A stretch of DNA of 64,000 nt from Pterois miles. Its lineage: Eukaryota > Chordata > Actinopteri > Perciformes > Scorpaenidae. The number at the start of each line of letters is the position of its first letter. Position 1 is the first letter of the stretch. A program made the translations under genes and the position numbers. The stretch spans positions 4,518,501 to 4,582,500 of the forward strand of contig CAMQGK010000604.1 in NCBI GenBank assembly GCA_947000775.1, in the 5' to 3' direction. Shown piece after piece: positions 10,280 through 23,444 of the stretch. The notes beneath the pieces were generated by a model. That model searched no databases. It saw only the letters and a program-made list of their open reading frames with translations, and was not told where the DNA came from.

Positions 10280-12950
10280 ATGCCTCCCAGACCTGCTGGT
10301 GTCTGTGACAGGCCCTCTCCTGGTGAGCTAGCCTCCATGATGAATGGCCACCTTTCCACTCTTTATCGCCCCACTAAATCATGCGCTTACCATGCTTTTA
10401 TGACCAATTTTTGCTGCTTTGTTTTACTCTACCCCCATTTTTGAATGAAACTCCAAAGGCTTCTCTTTTTTGTATATTGTAATAATCTTTGAGAGTTTAT
10501 CGCTGCATTGGTATTCAGGTGGAGATTTGAGATCTAGCTTTATTAATCAAATTCTCTGAGACAAATGTGTCAGACCCGGTTTGGACTGGAGAAATGTTCC
10601 ACAGAAAAATGCTCTTATCTAAAGAGCAGATATTTCCAGAATGTTTCATTCATTTACTGTTTTCCAACCTGTATCTGTTATGCAGCACTCCTGTCTTTTA
10701 TTTCTATTGTAATCCTTGAAAAGCATAAATTATTTATGTGAGTGAGGGTCACACGTGGAGCTGGTCAGAGCTCAGAGATTGCCAGGCAGACAGTATGTCT
10801 GGGGCAGGGGGCCTGAGAAGAGACCGATTTTATTTTCTCCTGAGGCGTGATAAATTATTGGACAATGGATTTTTATGTAACTGCTTCTATCTTTTAAAAC
10901 TGCATTCTTTGTTCAATGACAGACAGCTAGCTTTGCTTTTACACTGCAGGCTTTAATGCTTTGTTTTTACAAAATATAAAATATGATTTAGCTTGTACTG
11001 TAGTTGTGGCAGTGTAGCTTGGTGTGTAGTTATATTAGCTTATTTCATTTTAGGTATAGAAATACCTTGTATTCATTTAATTTAGGCTAATTGAACAGTG
11101 TTAAATTTAGGACAAAGAATCATGATCATGTAAACATATCTTTAATATGTTTAACTAATTTAGTAAGGCATCAGTGAATATTACCTAAAACATGCTTACA
11201 TTTACTTAAAATAAAAAAGTTGTGTGAGTGCTGACACTTTGGGGTTTTGCAGTGTAGTAGAAAGACAAAGTGCTTTAGTAAAGTCTATCTCCTGCACAGA
11301 TTCAAAGCCAGACAGGTTTGACCAGATATGTTGTACTCTGTCTCCCCCCAGTGGACAGAAAAATACCCTGTCTTGTTATTTGTCCTGAGTGATGTCCATC
11401 TGTGACTGTTTTACTCATCCACAGGGAGTCAATTACAACAAATGGATAGAATCAACAGTAACTGTTTTTGTTGCAATTGATTATTATTATATTACATCAA
11501 AACATTGTTAAGAGTCTAAAATGATACATCAAAAGTATAAGAGTTGAAAATATTTTCTAATTTATAGTTATAGCAATTATCTTTTATTTTAATGGTGATG
11601 ATTTCAGATTCACAAGCCAGACAGTCTATATTCATGGTTCATTTTTAACCCTTTCCTGATTGGATCTCTCAGAGCACAGAAGCCTATTCTGCAGGCCTCA
11701 TAGCGCTTTGAGGTTTTGATGATCTATCAATCACCTAAACAAAGCTTGAGTGTGTGCGAGCCACTGCCAGGGGAGGTCTGACCTGCGGCCTAGCGTGACA
11801 TTCAAGGAAGGAGTGCTACTCACCCAGGAAATCCTATTACACCAAAGTATGATGGATATCAGTACTGGGAAAGCTCATATGTGGTCTGACATATAATTTG
11901 TTATAATTTGTGGAAAAAAAAAATGTATGACCACGTTCACCTTTATCCCTGTCTTTCACTTTCTCAAAACTCTGTCCCAAAACACATACACACACTATCT
12001 CATAGTCCTAAGATCTAGAACACCATGTAGAAATACAGACAGTGAATCATTCATTTTATTGAAATAAATTTTTTTTTCATTTATTGTAGAAAACTAGATT
12101 ACGCAGAAAATAAACATGTAGACCTACATTTTAAAATGAACCATGGCACTTTCTTTTTCCAAACCTGACCATAATTTTCTCTCTTTACCACAAACAATGA
12201 AAACAAACTACTTATTCAAGTTTTCAATGCATAAATAATGGATCCACGGTGGTGAATTAGCTGTGTTTTCTGAATGGCATTTCTCAAATGTAACATGGCC
12301 TTTCTGAGAATGTAGAGCGAAAAGTTTTGCTGAGCCATAACGACTTTTCTGGAGTTTTAGCAGTGATTGAACAGACTATTCAAGACCAAACTATGTTGAA
12401 TATTTGTGTTATCTGAATCAAAGAGGTATAGATTAGCTTTTTTGCGCTGATCAATAACACCAAACATATGATGGTAAACTACTTATTGGCAAAGGTGAAA
12501 AATGGAGTGAAGTTCCTTTCATTCATGAAAGTAAAATACTCTTTATCAACTTTGTGGAGGCAAAAACAACAATGGTTATAAGCATGTGTGTCCTGTGGTG
12601 GTACTGGTAAAACTAAAGGTAAGGTTAATCAGGCGATCAGGTACTTATCAAGAGTCTCCTCCTGTGTGTGTTTGAGCTATATCACACTTCTGTGCCATAT
12701 TGATTGCCCAAGGTGAGAAAATACCACATAATTTTGCAGCTAAAATTTGATAAGACATCCCAGCATGTAACTGTTGGACTTGTCTTTAGTGTTTTTTGAT
12801 GATATTTGTCTTCCTAAAGTCATCAATGTATTGTAACATGTAAGTCATATCTGTCTCTTGCAGATCTTAACTGTTTTATGTCTTCACAGCATTTTTTTTC
12901 AACAGTCTCTGATTTCGCCACTTTATAGGCTTTACTAAGAAACAAGCAAG
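9510..12950. other. gene-free stretch
   Basis: AT-rich sequence without recognisable exon or transposon apart from the TC microsatellite. Nothing further can be supported. Confidence 0.6.
10219..10276. repeat. (TC)29 microsatellite
   Basis: Uninterrupted TC dinucleotides. Open frames crossing it on both strands (SLSLS or RERE runs) are artefacts of the repeat. Confidence 0.99.
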
Positions 12951-12952
12951 CA

Positions 12953-13401
12953 GACAGTGTGTAGGATTTGGCTCCATCTAGTGGTGTGGTCGCAAATTGC
13001 AACCATCTGGGTACCCCTCCGCTCGCGCCTTCCTTTCTGAGACTGTGGTAATGTCAGCCACCGAGTGCAAAACTGTGGTAACGCCATCTGCTTTGCTCAG
13101 GGCCGTGGAAGTTACACAGTGACGTTACCGCCATTTCACAAATGGGTCGGACAACTATGGTGGCCTTCAGGTAATGTAAAAATGTGAAAGTCTCTCTCTA
13201 GAGTCAGTGTTTGGTTCGTCCGTTCTGGCCTACTGTAGAAACACGGTGGGGCAACATGGCGGACTCTGTGAAGATATGTAGGGCTCATTCTAAGCAAGAA
13301 ACAAACGAAAACAAGATTCTTATAGTTTCAGGTGATTATATGCTAATGAATATTATATTCCATTTCTGTTAATAGATCCCTGAAAGGCTGCACACTGTTC
13401 C
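12953..13401 (+). mobile_element. MITE-A copy, near full length
   Basis: CAGTGTGTAGGATTTGGCTC, CATCTAGTGGTGTGGTCGCA, AATGTCAGCCACCGAGTGCA, AACATGGCGGACTCTGTGAA and CATTTCTGTTAATAGATCCC, ending in a degenerate inverted terminus (GCACACTGTTCC). It is the most complete copy and can serve as the reference for the other four. Confidence 0.8.
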
Positions 13402-13814
13402 TCCAACTCACACCACAAAAATGTTAAAAATTTCACTGGGAAGAAGTTCAACACCCAGAGAGCAGATCAAGAAGACAAAAGCTGCTAAAAGCTGTGAAGA
13501 AGAAAGGCACTGGGTCCACCACACACCTGTCCTGAAGAGGAACTGGGCCGAATGCATGATCTGGAAACCATAGAGCCTAATCAGAAGCACAAAGCTTTCT
13601 GGGATCATCCTCATACTGAGTACAGTGCACTATTTCAGCACAGACACTGAGCATTTAAAACAACGTGATGATGGTGATACCACTACTAACAAATACTTCA
13701 TTTATATCTCTCTGAACTACAAGCATATAGGCCTCCTGAGTGCAATCAGCGGTCACATCATGGCAATGATTATTCGCAGGAAGAAAATTGCGTTGGCAAT
13801 ATAGTAAATCAGTT

Positions 13815-14110
13815 TGGGGCTGCAACTAATGGATATTTTCATTTTAAATTTATCAGCTGATTAATCTCTCATTTAATTGTTTGCTCTAAAAGAATGTCCA
13901 CCTGTGCCCCCTCATAATTTCAAGGTCTTTAAATTGCTTGCTAATGCCAATCAAAACCCAAGGATATTTTCCAAAGATATGATTAAAACTGAGTAGCTGG
14001 AAACAGGTAATATCTGGCATTCTGGCTTAAGAAATCATTAATAAATCATTGATCAAAATAGTTGCAGATTAATTTTCTGTCCTTGGACTAATCGTTTCAG
14101 TAGTCTACTT
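13815..14110 (+). mobile_element. hAT-type MITE, degraded
   Basis: Left end GGGGCTGCAACTAATGGATA; right end CAAAATAGTTGCAGATTAAT, then GGACTAATCGTTTCAGTAG. Overall order agrees with the common fish element that begins 'GGCTGCAACTAACGATTA'. No ORF and no clear target duplication. Confidence 0.65.
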
Positions 14111-14114
14111 TAGG

Positions 14115-16250
14115 TTACGTTCTGATCTAATTTCCTTCATAATGTTATCCTTTGTCATCGTTATAATTAGGGCTCAGTTGAGCTGAATCAGGCCCTTTTC
14201 CTTGCCACTTAAAATGAAGAAGCTTTACCAACAGGCCGCTCTTCAAATCCAGATAACTGCGAGGCAAATGTATTCTAATCTCTTAATTCAATCTAACTGA
14301 TCTTTGACCACAGAAAGCATTTTCCTTGTTAAATTGTAATCCCTAGCTGCTTCATCTCCCTAAACTAAATATGCAATTTACATACATTATAGCCTGCAGC
14401 CTGTACAGTATACGGGCATCAGCGCGGGAACGCTGCACCATGAATGTGTGTTTGATGGTCTGTGCTTTTAAGGAAGACAATCCTGCAGCGATCAAACACT
14501 GGCAGGACGCAATTTAGAGCAACATGGAAAGAGGATAGATTCAAACAGAGTGCCCAGTGTAAAATTAGCCAGAGGAGAGTAGTGGACTTTGGCTTGCCGC
14601 TGACCTCCAACTGCTTTAATTAAATGGGGAGTTTCCTCTTCCTCTTGAGTAATAAGTAGCAGTGCTCCTCTGTGGCCCATGGCATTGGCAGCCACATAGA
14701 GCACTGATATCTCTGCCTTTTATTATCATCACCACTGCTCCTGCCAGACCTGTGAAACCGTGAACAGCTGATTCCTAAGGGCCCGTAAATTCACAATCAA
14801 AACCTCGCTGCAAAGTTTGGTCCACATACAAGATTATTTCTTTTCACAAAGGTGGACTACGATTCATAATGTGCCTTCGTTGATGAGAGGGATCATGAAT
14901 GATCGTCTCTGTCAAGGTGTCTGTCTGCTCCTAACAATGTTCTCTCAGCTATGTGATCTGTCTCAGATGCTTTTGGGGCTTGTTAGATTTAGACTCAGAG
15001 GTATTTACTTATTCATTAGCAACCAAATAAAATGGGTCCATGTCTTAAAGGTCAGAGAGAATCCCACTCCCTAACAGTGCTAAGGTCTATTACTTGTCTC
15101 CAATTCAAACTTCTTATTTTGCTTTTTCACTATATTTTTTAGTGTCTACAGACTCACCAGTGTCAGCACCCACCTCATCACTGTCAGCCTGATGGAGGTA
15201 AGATCCAGTAAACACGATGGTGCATCCAGCTGTGATGGCTGCATGGGCAACAAGCACACTTACAACTGCAGGTGAAGTCTGTTCAAATATGAATTAGTAT
15301 TTTATTACTGTAATGCCTATTTCTCGCATCAGGTGTCTTCAGAAACATCTTGTAGTTGCTTGTTTAGTTGTAACATGAGAAAGTTTTCTCCAGCTGGTGG
15401 GAGATGCTTAGTATTTGCTCATCTGATCTCAACATGGCTGCCAGGTCAGGCAGGATATAATGACCATTTGATAAAAATAACGTTTTAAATCATATTTGCT
15501 CCAATTCTACCCACTGCTGCTTTGATCAAACGCCAATGAGAAGAGGTGGGTCTTCATCAGCAACTTCATGTTTCTGTAGCCTTAGCAGTTTTTATATGTA
15601 AAGGTAAACTGTTCAGAGATTAGGGGCAGCCACCATAAACACATGGTTGCCACTGTTGTTGTGTGTAGTTAGTTAAAACCTTACAACAAGCAATAAAATT
15701 ACATTAAAGACAACAGCTGCATTTTGTACTAACTGCAGATAGCAAACTGTTGTTTAACCAATACAACAGATCATTATTCAACTACATAGTATTTATTCTT
15801 ATCATATCCACCAACATATTACAATAAAGTCTTTGTGATGGACACACGGGGAGCAATAACAATGATATAGAGAATATAAGATAGGTGTCTGTTCAAGGTG
15901 AAATGAGAAGTTTTTCTGTGGTGTTAAAGTTATCACCTAATGTGATCTGTGAAGAAGAAACTTCAGCTATAGCCAAAGAAAAGCAGAGTCTTGTCGCTGG
16001 GACAAGCCCAGGTATGGAAACAATAACATATGTATAATGACAGAGGACTCTAAATCAATAGTGAGATATAGCTGTAGGGTCGTATGTTTGCGAGGGTTGT
16101 GAGCAGTTGACTGAGCCAGGCTTTGTCATGTCTGAGCCTCCATTAAAAAATGTGCCAGACTGAGCAGGTCACTACATGTAAATGCTCAGGTATAATATCA
16201 ATATAATACCTCAGAATATTCAATGTGTAAATGTCTTCTTCTGGAAAATA
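14115..16250. other. gene-free stretch
   Basis: No exons or repeats recognised. The part at 14150-14760 is repeat-free with several homeodomain-like cores (TTTAATTAAAT) and could be a conserved non-coding element, but nothing in the single sequence proves it. Open frames on the minus strand (14419-14704) lack family motifs. Confidence 0.4.
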
Positions 16251-16480
16251 TTAAAGGAGAATTCCACCAATTTCACACATCATCTATTTGCAGGTCTTGG
16301 GAAGTAAGACTGTATATATGAAAAGAAAGCTGGAAAAAGTGGTATAAAGCCTTTTGCAGCTGCAGCGAGAGTGGCGTGAAGTCTGATAAATTGCTTTAAG
16401 TGATGTCATTTGAGTCAGCGTCAACACATCTGAATCTCTGGCTATGTTCCCAATCTCATTTCTTTTCTTTTTACTTTTAG
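16251..16480 (+). repeat. interspersed repeat fragment starting at TTAA
   Basis: TTAAAGGAGAATTCCACCAA, TTTCACACATCATCT and GCAGGTCTTGGGAAGTAAGA match the start of a dispersed fish repeat by memory. The opposite end was not found. Confidence 0.4.
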
Positions 16481-16609
16481 TACATGTAGCGGGGCAGCTG
16501 AGCTGAAATATTCCTAACAATTGGGCATATGCAATGAAAGCAACACATTTGGCACAGACATAGGTTTATATGTTATGAAAAGATATACTGTAGATATCAG
16601 AGCATTGCA

Positions 16610-17280
16610 AATATGGCCCCTGAGGGCCGTGGCAGACATTTTTCAAAATAGCTGCCAAATAATGCTAAATATTCATAAATGTTGCAGAAACCAGATTTTA
16701 TGGCTCTTGGTGATTTCCACTGTATGTTCAGGCTGATCAGATCAGATGTCAGAAGATCACATCTTTATCTTTAAGTGTGCATTTTAAAACTTTTTAATCG
16801 GAGAAAAATGCAAAAACGTCGAGCCATTTCTGCATCATAGGCCACTGAGCAACTCTGCCTGCCTTCGACGCTGTATCCAGTTCTCTTAATACATCCATGG
16901 GTAGAAGTGTCAGCTCAGTACTGTTTGTTGCTGTTCTATTCATAAATAAGAAATGAGAATGAATAATAATAAACTAATAAATTAGTAAATTAAATTGTGA
17001 AAGTGTATCAAGGCTTAGAACATGATGATATGAGTTTGTGATGGCCATTCCCATGCTCTGTTATGTCAGGTTTATCTCTCAGGTTAAAACCATTTATACA
17101 TTTTATATAAAGAAAAATATTTTAATAAATTAAAAAAATAAAGACTGAAAAAAAAAACATTTCTGTGCTCTTCTGACATCTGATCTAATCAGCTTGAACA
17201 CACCTTGGAAATAAAATCAGTTTTCTGCAACATTTAAGTTCCTATTTGCCACGACTGTCAGGCCCCGAATTAGTAGTGCC
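16610..17280. mobile_element. large imperfect inverted repeat (foldback-type element)
   Basis: The left arm (about 16615-16765: AAATGTTGCAGAAACCAGAT, GATCAGATCAGATGTCAGAA) recurs inverted at about 17160-17275 (minus strand: AAATGTTGCAGAAAACTGAT, GATTAGATCAGATGTCAGAA). Arms are about 110-150 bp and the spacer about 400 bp is AT-rich. No ORF. Confidence 0.65.
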
Positions 17281-17384
17281 CGAATATCTATACCATTTCA
17301 TAACATAGATCTACAGCTGTGCTGAATGTGTTGCTTTTATCGCAAAATGCCTGGTTGTTGTGCTTAACTGCCCCGCTAATCCTG

Positions 17385-17670
17385 CTGCTGCCCTTACAAA
17401 GTACATACTTTTACATGCAGTATGCATACAATTGTATGTTATACTACATCATAACATGGCACCTCTAACTTTGACCCTCTTGCTCATATATCCACCGCGC
17501 AGAGGATTGTGGGTCAGAATAGCCCGAAAAGCATGCTGGCTTGCATACTGAAAAATACAACTGGCTGTAGTAAGACATCTGGTATTATGTTTGGGAGATA
17601 CCAAATATTTTTCTATACTAAATAGTATGGTCGTATGGGTATTGAACAGAGAGGGCTGTGTTGCATTGTG
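17385..17670 (+). repeat. interspersed repeat shared with 48530-48870
   Basis: ACTTTGACCCTCTTGCTCAT, GAGGATTGTGGGTCAGAATA, AGCATGCTGGCTTGCATACT and repeated AGTATG words match the 48.5-kb region in inverse orientation. Probably a non-autonomous DNA transposon; the overlapping open frames are accidental. Confidence 0.6.
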
Positions 17671-18435
17671 GATCATGTAGGCACCAGGTTTAAGAAGGAA
17701 GTAAAATGTGGGGGGTTTGATTCTATACTGTCCATCGTGAGTCCAACAATGTTATAGAAGAGCAACGCTGAATCGGCAGAGTACACTTAATATAATCTCA
17801 CTAAATTAAAATGATCTACAGTGTATGCGTCTGTGTTTATACAGTGCATATTTTTCAGGTTCAACAGGCAATGTCCTGTGGACAACCAGTGTCGATACTG
17901 TAGACTGTTTCAATGCTGCAACGAGAGAGAAGAGTCAGAGGAAAATCTTAAGCAACTCTCCTATTAAATACAGTGCATCTTTAGTGTTTACATTTATAAG
18001 ATGTCATTAAACCACAAAAACATGCATCAGTGGTTTAAATTTAACCATTTGTATTTAAAACATGTCATGTCTAAAAAACAACAAACAGGGTTGATTACAA
18101 ACAGGAACAGATGTTTTTATGTCTTTGAGTCTACCAGCATTCATTTCCATGTGTGTTTATGTGCAGTGTGTACATCATTGGCTTTATCCTCCATTGACTC
18201 CCACAGATAAGGAGAAAGAGATGCGATCAGAGGAGCCATGAATAGTCTCTACTACACATGAATAATTAACATGGCTGAGCAGCATACTCAAATATTTGCT
18301 CTGCAGTTTTCTGGAAAGATGTTGCTCACAACCCCCTGAAGTGAAGGCCAGGGCTACCAATTCAAATGTTTACTTCACTAATTCACATGGTTTGCATAAT
18401 TTGGTATAACATTTGGTATAACATGGTTTGCCAGT

Positions 18436-18642
18436 TTACCTCTTGGGCACTGCCGAGGTGCCCCTGAGCAAGGCACCAAACCCCCAACTGCTCTGGGCGC
18501 TTGTCAGGAGCAGCCCCATCACTCTGACATCTCTCCATTGACGCATGTATATGTACTGTGTGTGAAAAACAGAGTGTAAAACTGAATTTCCCCACTGTGG
18601 GACTAATAAAGGAATATCTTTCTTTCTTTCTTTCTTTCTAAT
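18436..18642 (+). mobile_element. tRNA-SINE, 5'-truncated, with (TTTC)n tail
   Basis: GGCACTGCCGAGGTGCCCCT, GAGCAAGGCACC, AACTGCTCTGGGCGCTTGTC and ACTGAATTTCCCCACTGTGG, then GACTAATAAAGG and a (CTTT)n tail to 18642. The same family is inverted at 1115-1449. The tRNA-like head is missing. Confidence 0.8.
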
Positions 18643-19000
18643 ATCACTTTCAAAACAAGCCAGCAGTACAGCTGTGGGAGAAACACATGAGTAAAGTCAT
18701 TTTGCACTTTTCCTCTGAGCACGCTCCCTGGAACCGTTGCTCCTGATGGAGATTCATCTGGGACATTGTCATGCAGGGCCAGGTCAGCAAAGCACCGAGG
18801 GAGCCTCCCGCTCCTTCTCCTCCTCTAGTTTGATTAATACGCCCCTGATTGGTTGCTGAGAGGACAGCTCTGATAACTGATTACTCTGACACTCGGCCCT
18901 GTTGTCTGACTTTGTGAAACCATATTGGAATCAGTCTGAGGCCATCCAGATTGCTCTGTTTCTAATGACTCTCGCAGAGGGGTCATCAACATGTAACTAA
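18640..19000. other. repeat-free stretch, possible conserved non-coding element
   Basis: Moderately GC-balanced, with ATTGGTTG (CCAAT-type), TTGATTAATACG and GATAACTGATTA motifs; no coding frame or repeat match. Conservation cannot be judged from one sequence. Confidence 0.15.
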
Positions 19001-19469
19001 TAACTAATAATCCACACCATCAAGCATCCAGGCATCCACGCCCACTTGTTATTGTCAACGGCAAATGTAAGAAGCTGCTGGATACATGCAAATGAGGATA
19101 GGCCTACACAACAGGATTAAAACATTACCTCCTACAACTTTGTTTCAATGTACTTCATATGTCAAAAGGTGAAACGGAAAAGGGTTTATCTATATTTGTC
19201 ATCTCTCTGTTCCCACAACACTTCTTTCCTTATCAGGGAGAAACTTAATGTGTATATAATTACTAGAAAGAAGGACATGAATGAAGAGACAGTATTTCTA
19301 CGCCCAATATGCAGCATAAAATGCAAATTAAAATGTAAATTTTTGTTTTTAACATTTCATTACAGTGTAGATACACTTTTCTACCCCTAAACTCCCCAGT
19401 TATTTCACTTTATTGATTGATTATCTTTGTTTTATTAATATGAACATGCAAAGTAACCTAAGTTATCAG

Positions 19470-19620
19470 GTAAATGTAGTGAAAAAGTACAGTATTTACC
19501 TCTGAGATGTAAAGTAGAAGTAGGTAGTAGAAAATGGAAACACTCAAGTAAAGTTAAAGTATCTCAAAATTGTACTTGAGGACAATAGTTTAGTAAATGT
19601 ACTTGGTTACATGCCATTAC
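19470..19620 (+). repeat. interspersed repeat fragment
   Basis: GAGATGTAAAGTAGAAGTAG, GGAAACACTCAAGTAAAGT, CTCAAAATTGTACTTGAGG and AGTAAATGTACTTGGTTAC follow the order of a dispersed fish DNA-transposon-like repeat. Confidence 0.5.
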
Positions 19621-20230
19621 TACTTCTAAAACATACACTTATCAATCTCCACAGAGGGGACTTCAGGAGAAAAAATACATTTTCTGTGTAATTTCTGCTA
19701 CATTTGTGTGCTAGGCAACATCTGGCATGGATAATGTTGGCAGGAACAGCATCTTCAATGTCACAGAGAACAGAGGGACCTTGTGGCGGCAGAGAGGGTT
19801 TTATGGGAAGATGTTTGCAGCTGCAGTGAGTAGAAAAGTGGAGAGCAGAGGAGAAAGGGAGACACTGCAACAAAAGTCACAGAGACAACGGACAAACGGT
19901 GCAACTGGTAACACGCTGCTGCTTAAGATGTCTGAGACAAACTTCTGATAGATGTTCACTCTTACATATACATCAGCTGAAGGATCCCTGTTTCTCTGAA
20001 TCACGTAGATAAGGGCCAGAGACAGAGATATAGGGTACATTTAAAACAGCATTCAATTTTGTAGCTGTAGGTTGTATTCAGTTACCTCTTAGAAATGACA
20101 AAATTGCAGAGGGACCCCATCTAATCATAGCCCATTTAATTGCATCACAAGGTCAGGGATTGTGTGCAGACGTTCAGTTACCTTCAAATGCATAATAACA
20201 ACCAGATATACAATGGTTTTCCATGTAAAA

Positions 20231-20314
20231 GGTAAATGAGCCACTATACTGTAGTGGCTCATTTACCAGCAGCATACGGCATACTGTAGTGACTACAGTA
20301 TGCCGTATGCTGCT
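20231..20314. repeat. two adjacent perfect hairpins
   Basis: Hairpin 1: GGTAAATGAGCCACTA (20231-20246) pairs perfectly with 20252-20267 around a 5-nt loop. Hairpin 2: 23-nt arm 20268-20290 pairs perfectly with 20292-20314 around a single G. The two abut without spacer, and TACTGTAGTG occurs at the turn of both. No target duplication or element body is seen around them. Confidence 0.97.
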
Positions 20315-22739
20315 GAGGAGTTTTTTCAAATTGGTCATCATGTGGTCTCCATCCAGCATTGTTTACCACTGGTCCATATAAAAAACTCTTACCTGCCTGG
20401 TCTTGCTTTGACCTTCACCGCTCTGAGTGCCACAGCACTCATTCACCTAGCGCCTTCCTCATCCCTCCATTTATCTCCCTCCACCTATACACTTTCACAC
20501 ACCTTCTCAGAGGTTCATTCCCACCTTGCAGTATCACCTGAGCCCACTGTGAAATCACATTATGCTTTGCTGCTCTTGGTTCGCAGCTCTGGTCTCACCT
20601 TGGAGTCGTGGCATCAACACCAAGAAGGCAGCTTGTGTGGGAGACGTGTTTGAGTCCATGAAGCCGCAACTCCTCCTGCTGGCAGAATGGGTGAAACACA
20701 TCCCAGAGTTTACTAGCCTCCAGACAGAGGATGAAGGGGACCAAATACCTGTAAAAACTTTTTATTCTGTCAGTGCAGAGTGTGTTTGTCAGTTCAGGTT
20801 GATGCTTTGGTTGACTGGCCATGTGCATGGTACAGCTATATGTGACATGAGGCCTGTGTGCAGTATGTCTGTGTGCAGGTAACTCCTGCAAATAAAGCCT
20901 CTTGCAGGTTGAGTCCTTTTATAGTTTACTCAGGACGGCTCCAGCCCTTTTAGTGCCATTGACCAAATTCCAGTTTGTTGGTTTAAAAGTTTTTAGTCAG
21001 TTTCACTACAATTTACACTTTTATTAACAAATAAGTGCAGCTAGGCAGATGAAAAAGTATGAAAAAGAGAGTTACAGAGGTGAAAAGTGTATTTATTTAC
21101 TTGTTCATTTATTTGTTCATTTGTTACCTCAATGCAGCAAATGAGAAAGGGCTCCCACCAGCATTGACCAGCACCCCTCAGAAGGCGGCGCCCTTGGCAA
21201 ATGCCTATATGGCCTATGCTTTAAGCCGGCGAAAGGAACTATTTGTTTTTAAAGTGCAATATTCAACATTCAGAGCATTAACATAACAGCAAACAACTAT
21301 GAGTGCTATGAGTGGAGAATGAAGTCTCTCTGTGTGTGTTGTAATCAGGGCTTCCCTGTGCTTTGTTGACATAGCCGGGCCGGCTGCACATGCAGTGCAG
21401 AGGCAATAGAAATGGAGGTGTCCAGAGTAGTGTCTAAAAGGGAACCTGCAAGTTCAGGAAACACTGGCGGATTGTTAATGTTAGGCACTGATCTTTAATA
21501 GTTATGGTCAGCATAGGTCCTCGGGCAGTGATTCTCGGGAGAGTTTTAGCAGATCTCAGAACAGATTTCATAATTTGCAGGTTACTTTCTTGACACGTGT
21601 GAAAAGAGTGGCTTTCAGAGTCCAGGAGGAGCTGGTCAAACCTCTCAGCTGGACATCACAGACAGCGAGTTTGCTTGCCTCAGAACATTAAATCTTCTTT
21701 GTCCCAGGTCAGTCCAGACAGTCTGTGAGAGGGTGACTGTGGATTGTGATTTCTGTTCTGCCACTTGACCTCATCCATTGCACCAGACAAAGCAGAACTT
21801 TTTTTTTGATGTTCTCTCTTGGATCCGTTTATTTTCTTGGCCTTTGCACCTGCAGTCTAGTCTGCGGGGTCTGGCTTCAGGGAGACTTCTTTAATAATAT
21901 CAGGATGTGGTGGCTGCCTGCTGGAACGGTCCGTTTACCTGAGGCAGCAGCATATAGAGGCTGGCTGGACAACCAAAGGACCGGAGGACTGAAATGATTC
22001 AACTCTGCCCCACAACCCAGCAAAGACACACAGCCACCATAACTTAGTCTTGAGATTACTGCAGATCTTTTATTTAAACATCAAGATTTACATTCAATGT
22101 AATAACAGTTTTGGATTCTTGTAAATATGTTATTTTATTTATAATGATAATAGGATGACCAAAGAAACTACTTTTGCTGGCTGATTATACATTTGACTGA
22201 TCTCCAAACATTAATAATTATTCTTCTCCTGTAACTAAAGAGTTAAATCCCATTTTATGAACTACAGCTAATATTACCCTGGTCTGTTTCCCTTCAGTTA
22301 GCTAGAAAAGAACCTGAATTTTGCAGTCTGATTTTTTTTCCTCCTCAATAATAATGCTTAGTTTGGCAAGAAAATCCTTATCTTATTATTTAAAAACAGC
22401 AACTGACAGTCTTCAGGAAATACTCTTGCTCATAGACAGATTGGATGAGGTATGCGAGGGCAGTGTAGATAACAATACACATCTATAACTGGATATGTAC
22501 TGTATAGCTTTACCACATTATCTGTCAGCTGCCTTCTGTGGACAAAAGGGTACCTTACAATTGCATATCAGCTGATTTGACTGTTTTCAGGCTGTTAAAT
22601 AGGCATTATTAAACCCACTACACCCACTAGTAGGTTTTATCATCTATTCACACGGTCGATTACCAAAAGGTGTAAACGAACACGGCAGTGACTTCTAGTG
22701 ACCTTACAAATTATGACAGGAGCAGAAGTGCTGCAGTAC

Positions 22740-22970
22740 AGAGTGTGAAACTCCATAATGGGTGGAGGTCGAGGAAGGGTTTTCACCGAGGAGACCGAAG
22801 TTCACTTCCCATGTGAAACCAACTGTGTACTTCTCTTTGTGTTCATAGTTAACACACATTTAACATACATAAACACATTTTTACTTAACCTTTTTTTTCC
22901 TAAACGTAAAGTTGTTGTAGTTTTGTTGCCTAAACCTAAAGAAGCCTTTTTGTTTCATTCAGTTTTATAA
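22740..22970 (+). repeat. interspersed repeat fragment
   Basis: GGTCGAGGAAGGGTTTTCAC, GAGACCGAAGTTCACTTCCC and CCTAAACCTAAAG words resemble a dispersed fish repeat. No ends are visible and there is no gene. Confidence 0.4.
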
Positions 22971-23444
22971 CATCTTAAAGCGTGTTGCATTTAAATTTCA
23001 CTTTCAATTTCACAGCAGGCATAGTAGGCCTCTAATGACCCACATTTATGGCAATTATAGTGGCTGATAACACCTATTTAATGGCCTGATAACAGTAAAA
23101 TAAGGTGAGCAAGCACCAATTGCCAATTTAAACTGCAAAACTTTTGACCAACTTTTTGTTGTCATGTGAAATTATAATACAATTAAATATTGTACCCTTC
23201 TCTCGCTCATAGTTAATGCTGGCAGTTTCATGATAAAACTTTATGGTAGTGCATTCATTGCCTTTTCTTTTGAGTGTATGCTGTCTTCTCTAACCTCTTA
23301 CATTTGTCTCACAGACTGTCCAGGTTTGGAGAGTCTTCAGATGGTTCGACATCTGTGTTTCCAGACCCATCTGCTGCTAGAAGAAGCAACCCGTGAGCAG
23401 TGGGGTGGTTTGCGGAGCGCCTGATGATCCTGCCTCCCCTGCAG

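Noticed and set aside
10075..10444. Several frames rich in SL or RE repeats
   Set aside because: They are translations of the (TC)29 microsatellite.
17360..17551. Open frame with peptide ending RIARKACWLAY
   Set aside because: A near-identical peptide arises from the inverted repeat copy at 48651-48971, so it is repeat DNA rather than a conserved gene.
20300..20653. 117-codon plus-strand frame as a gene
   Set aside because: It begins inside the second perfect hairpin and contains no recognisable motif or splice context.
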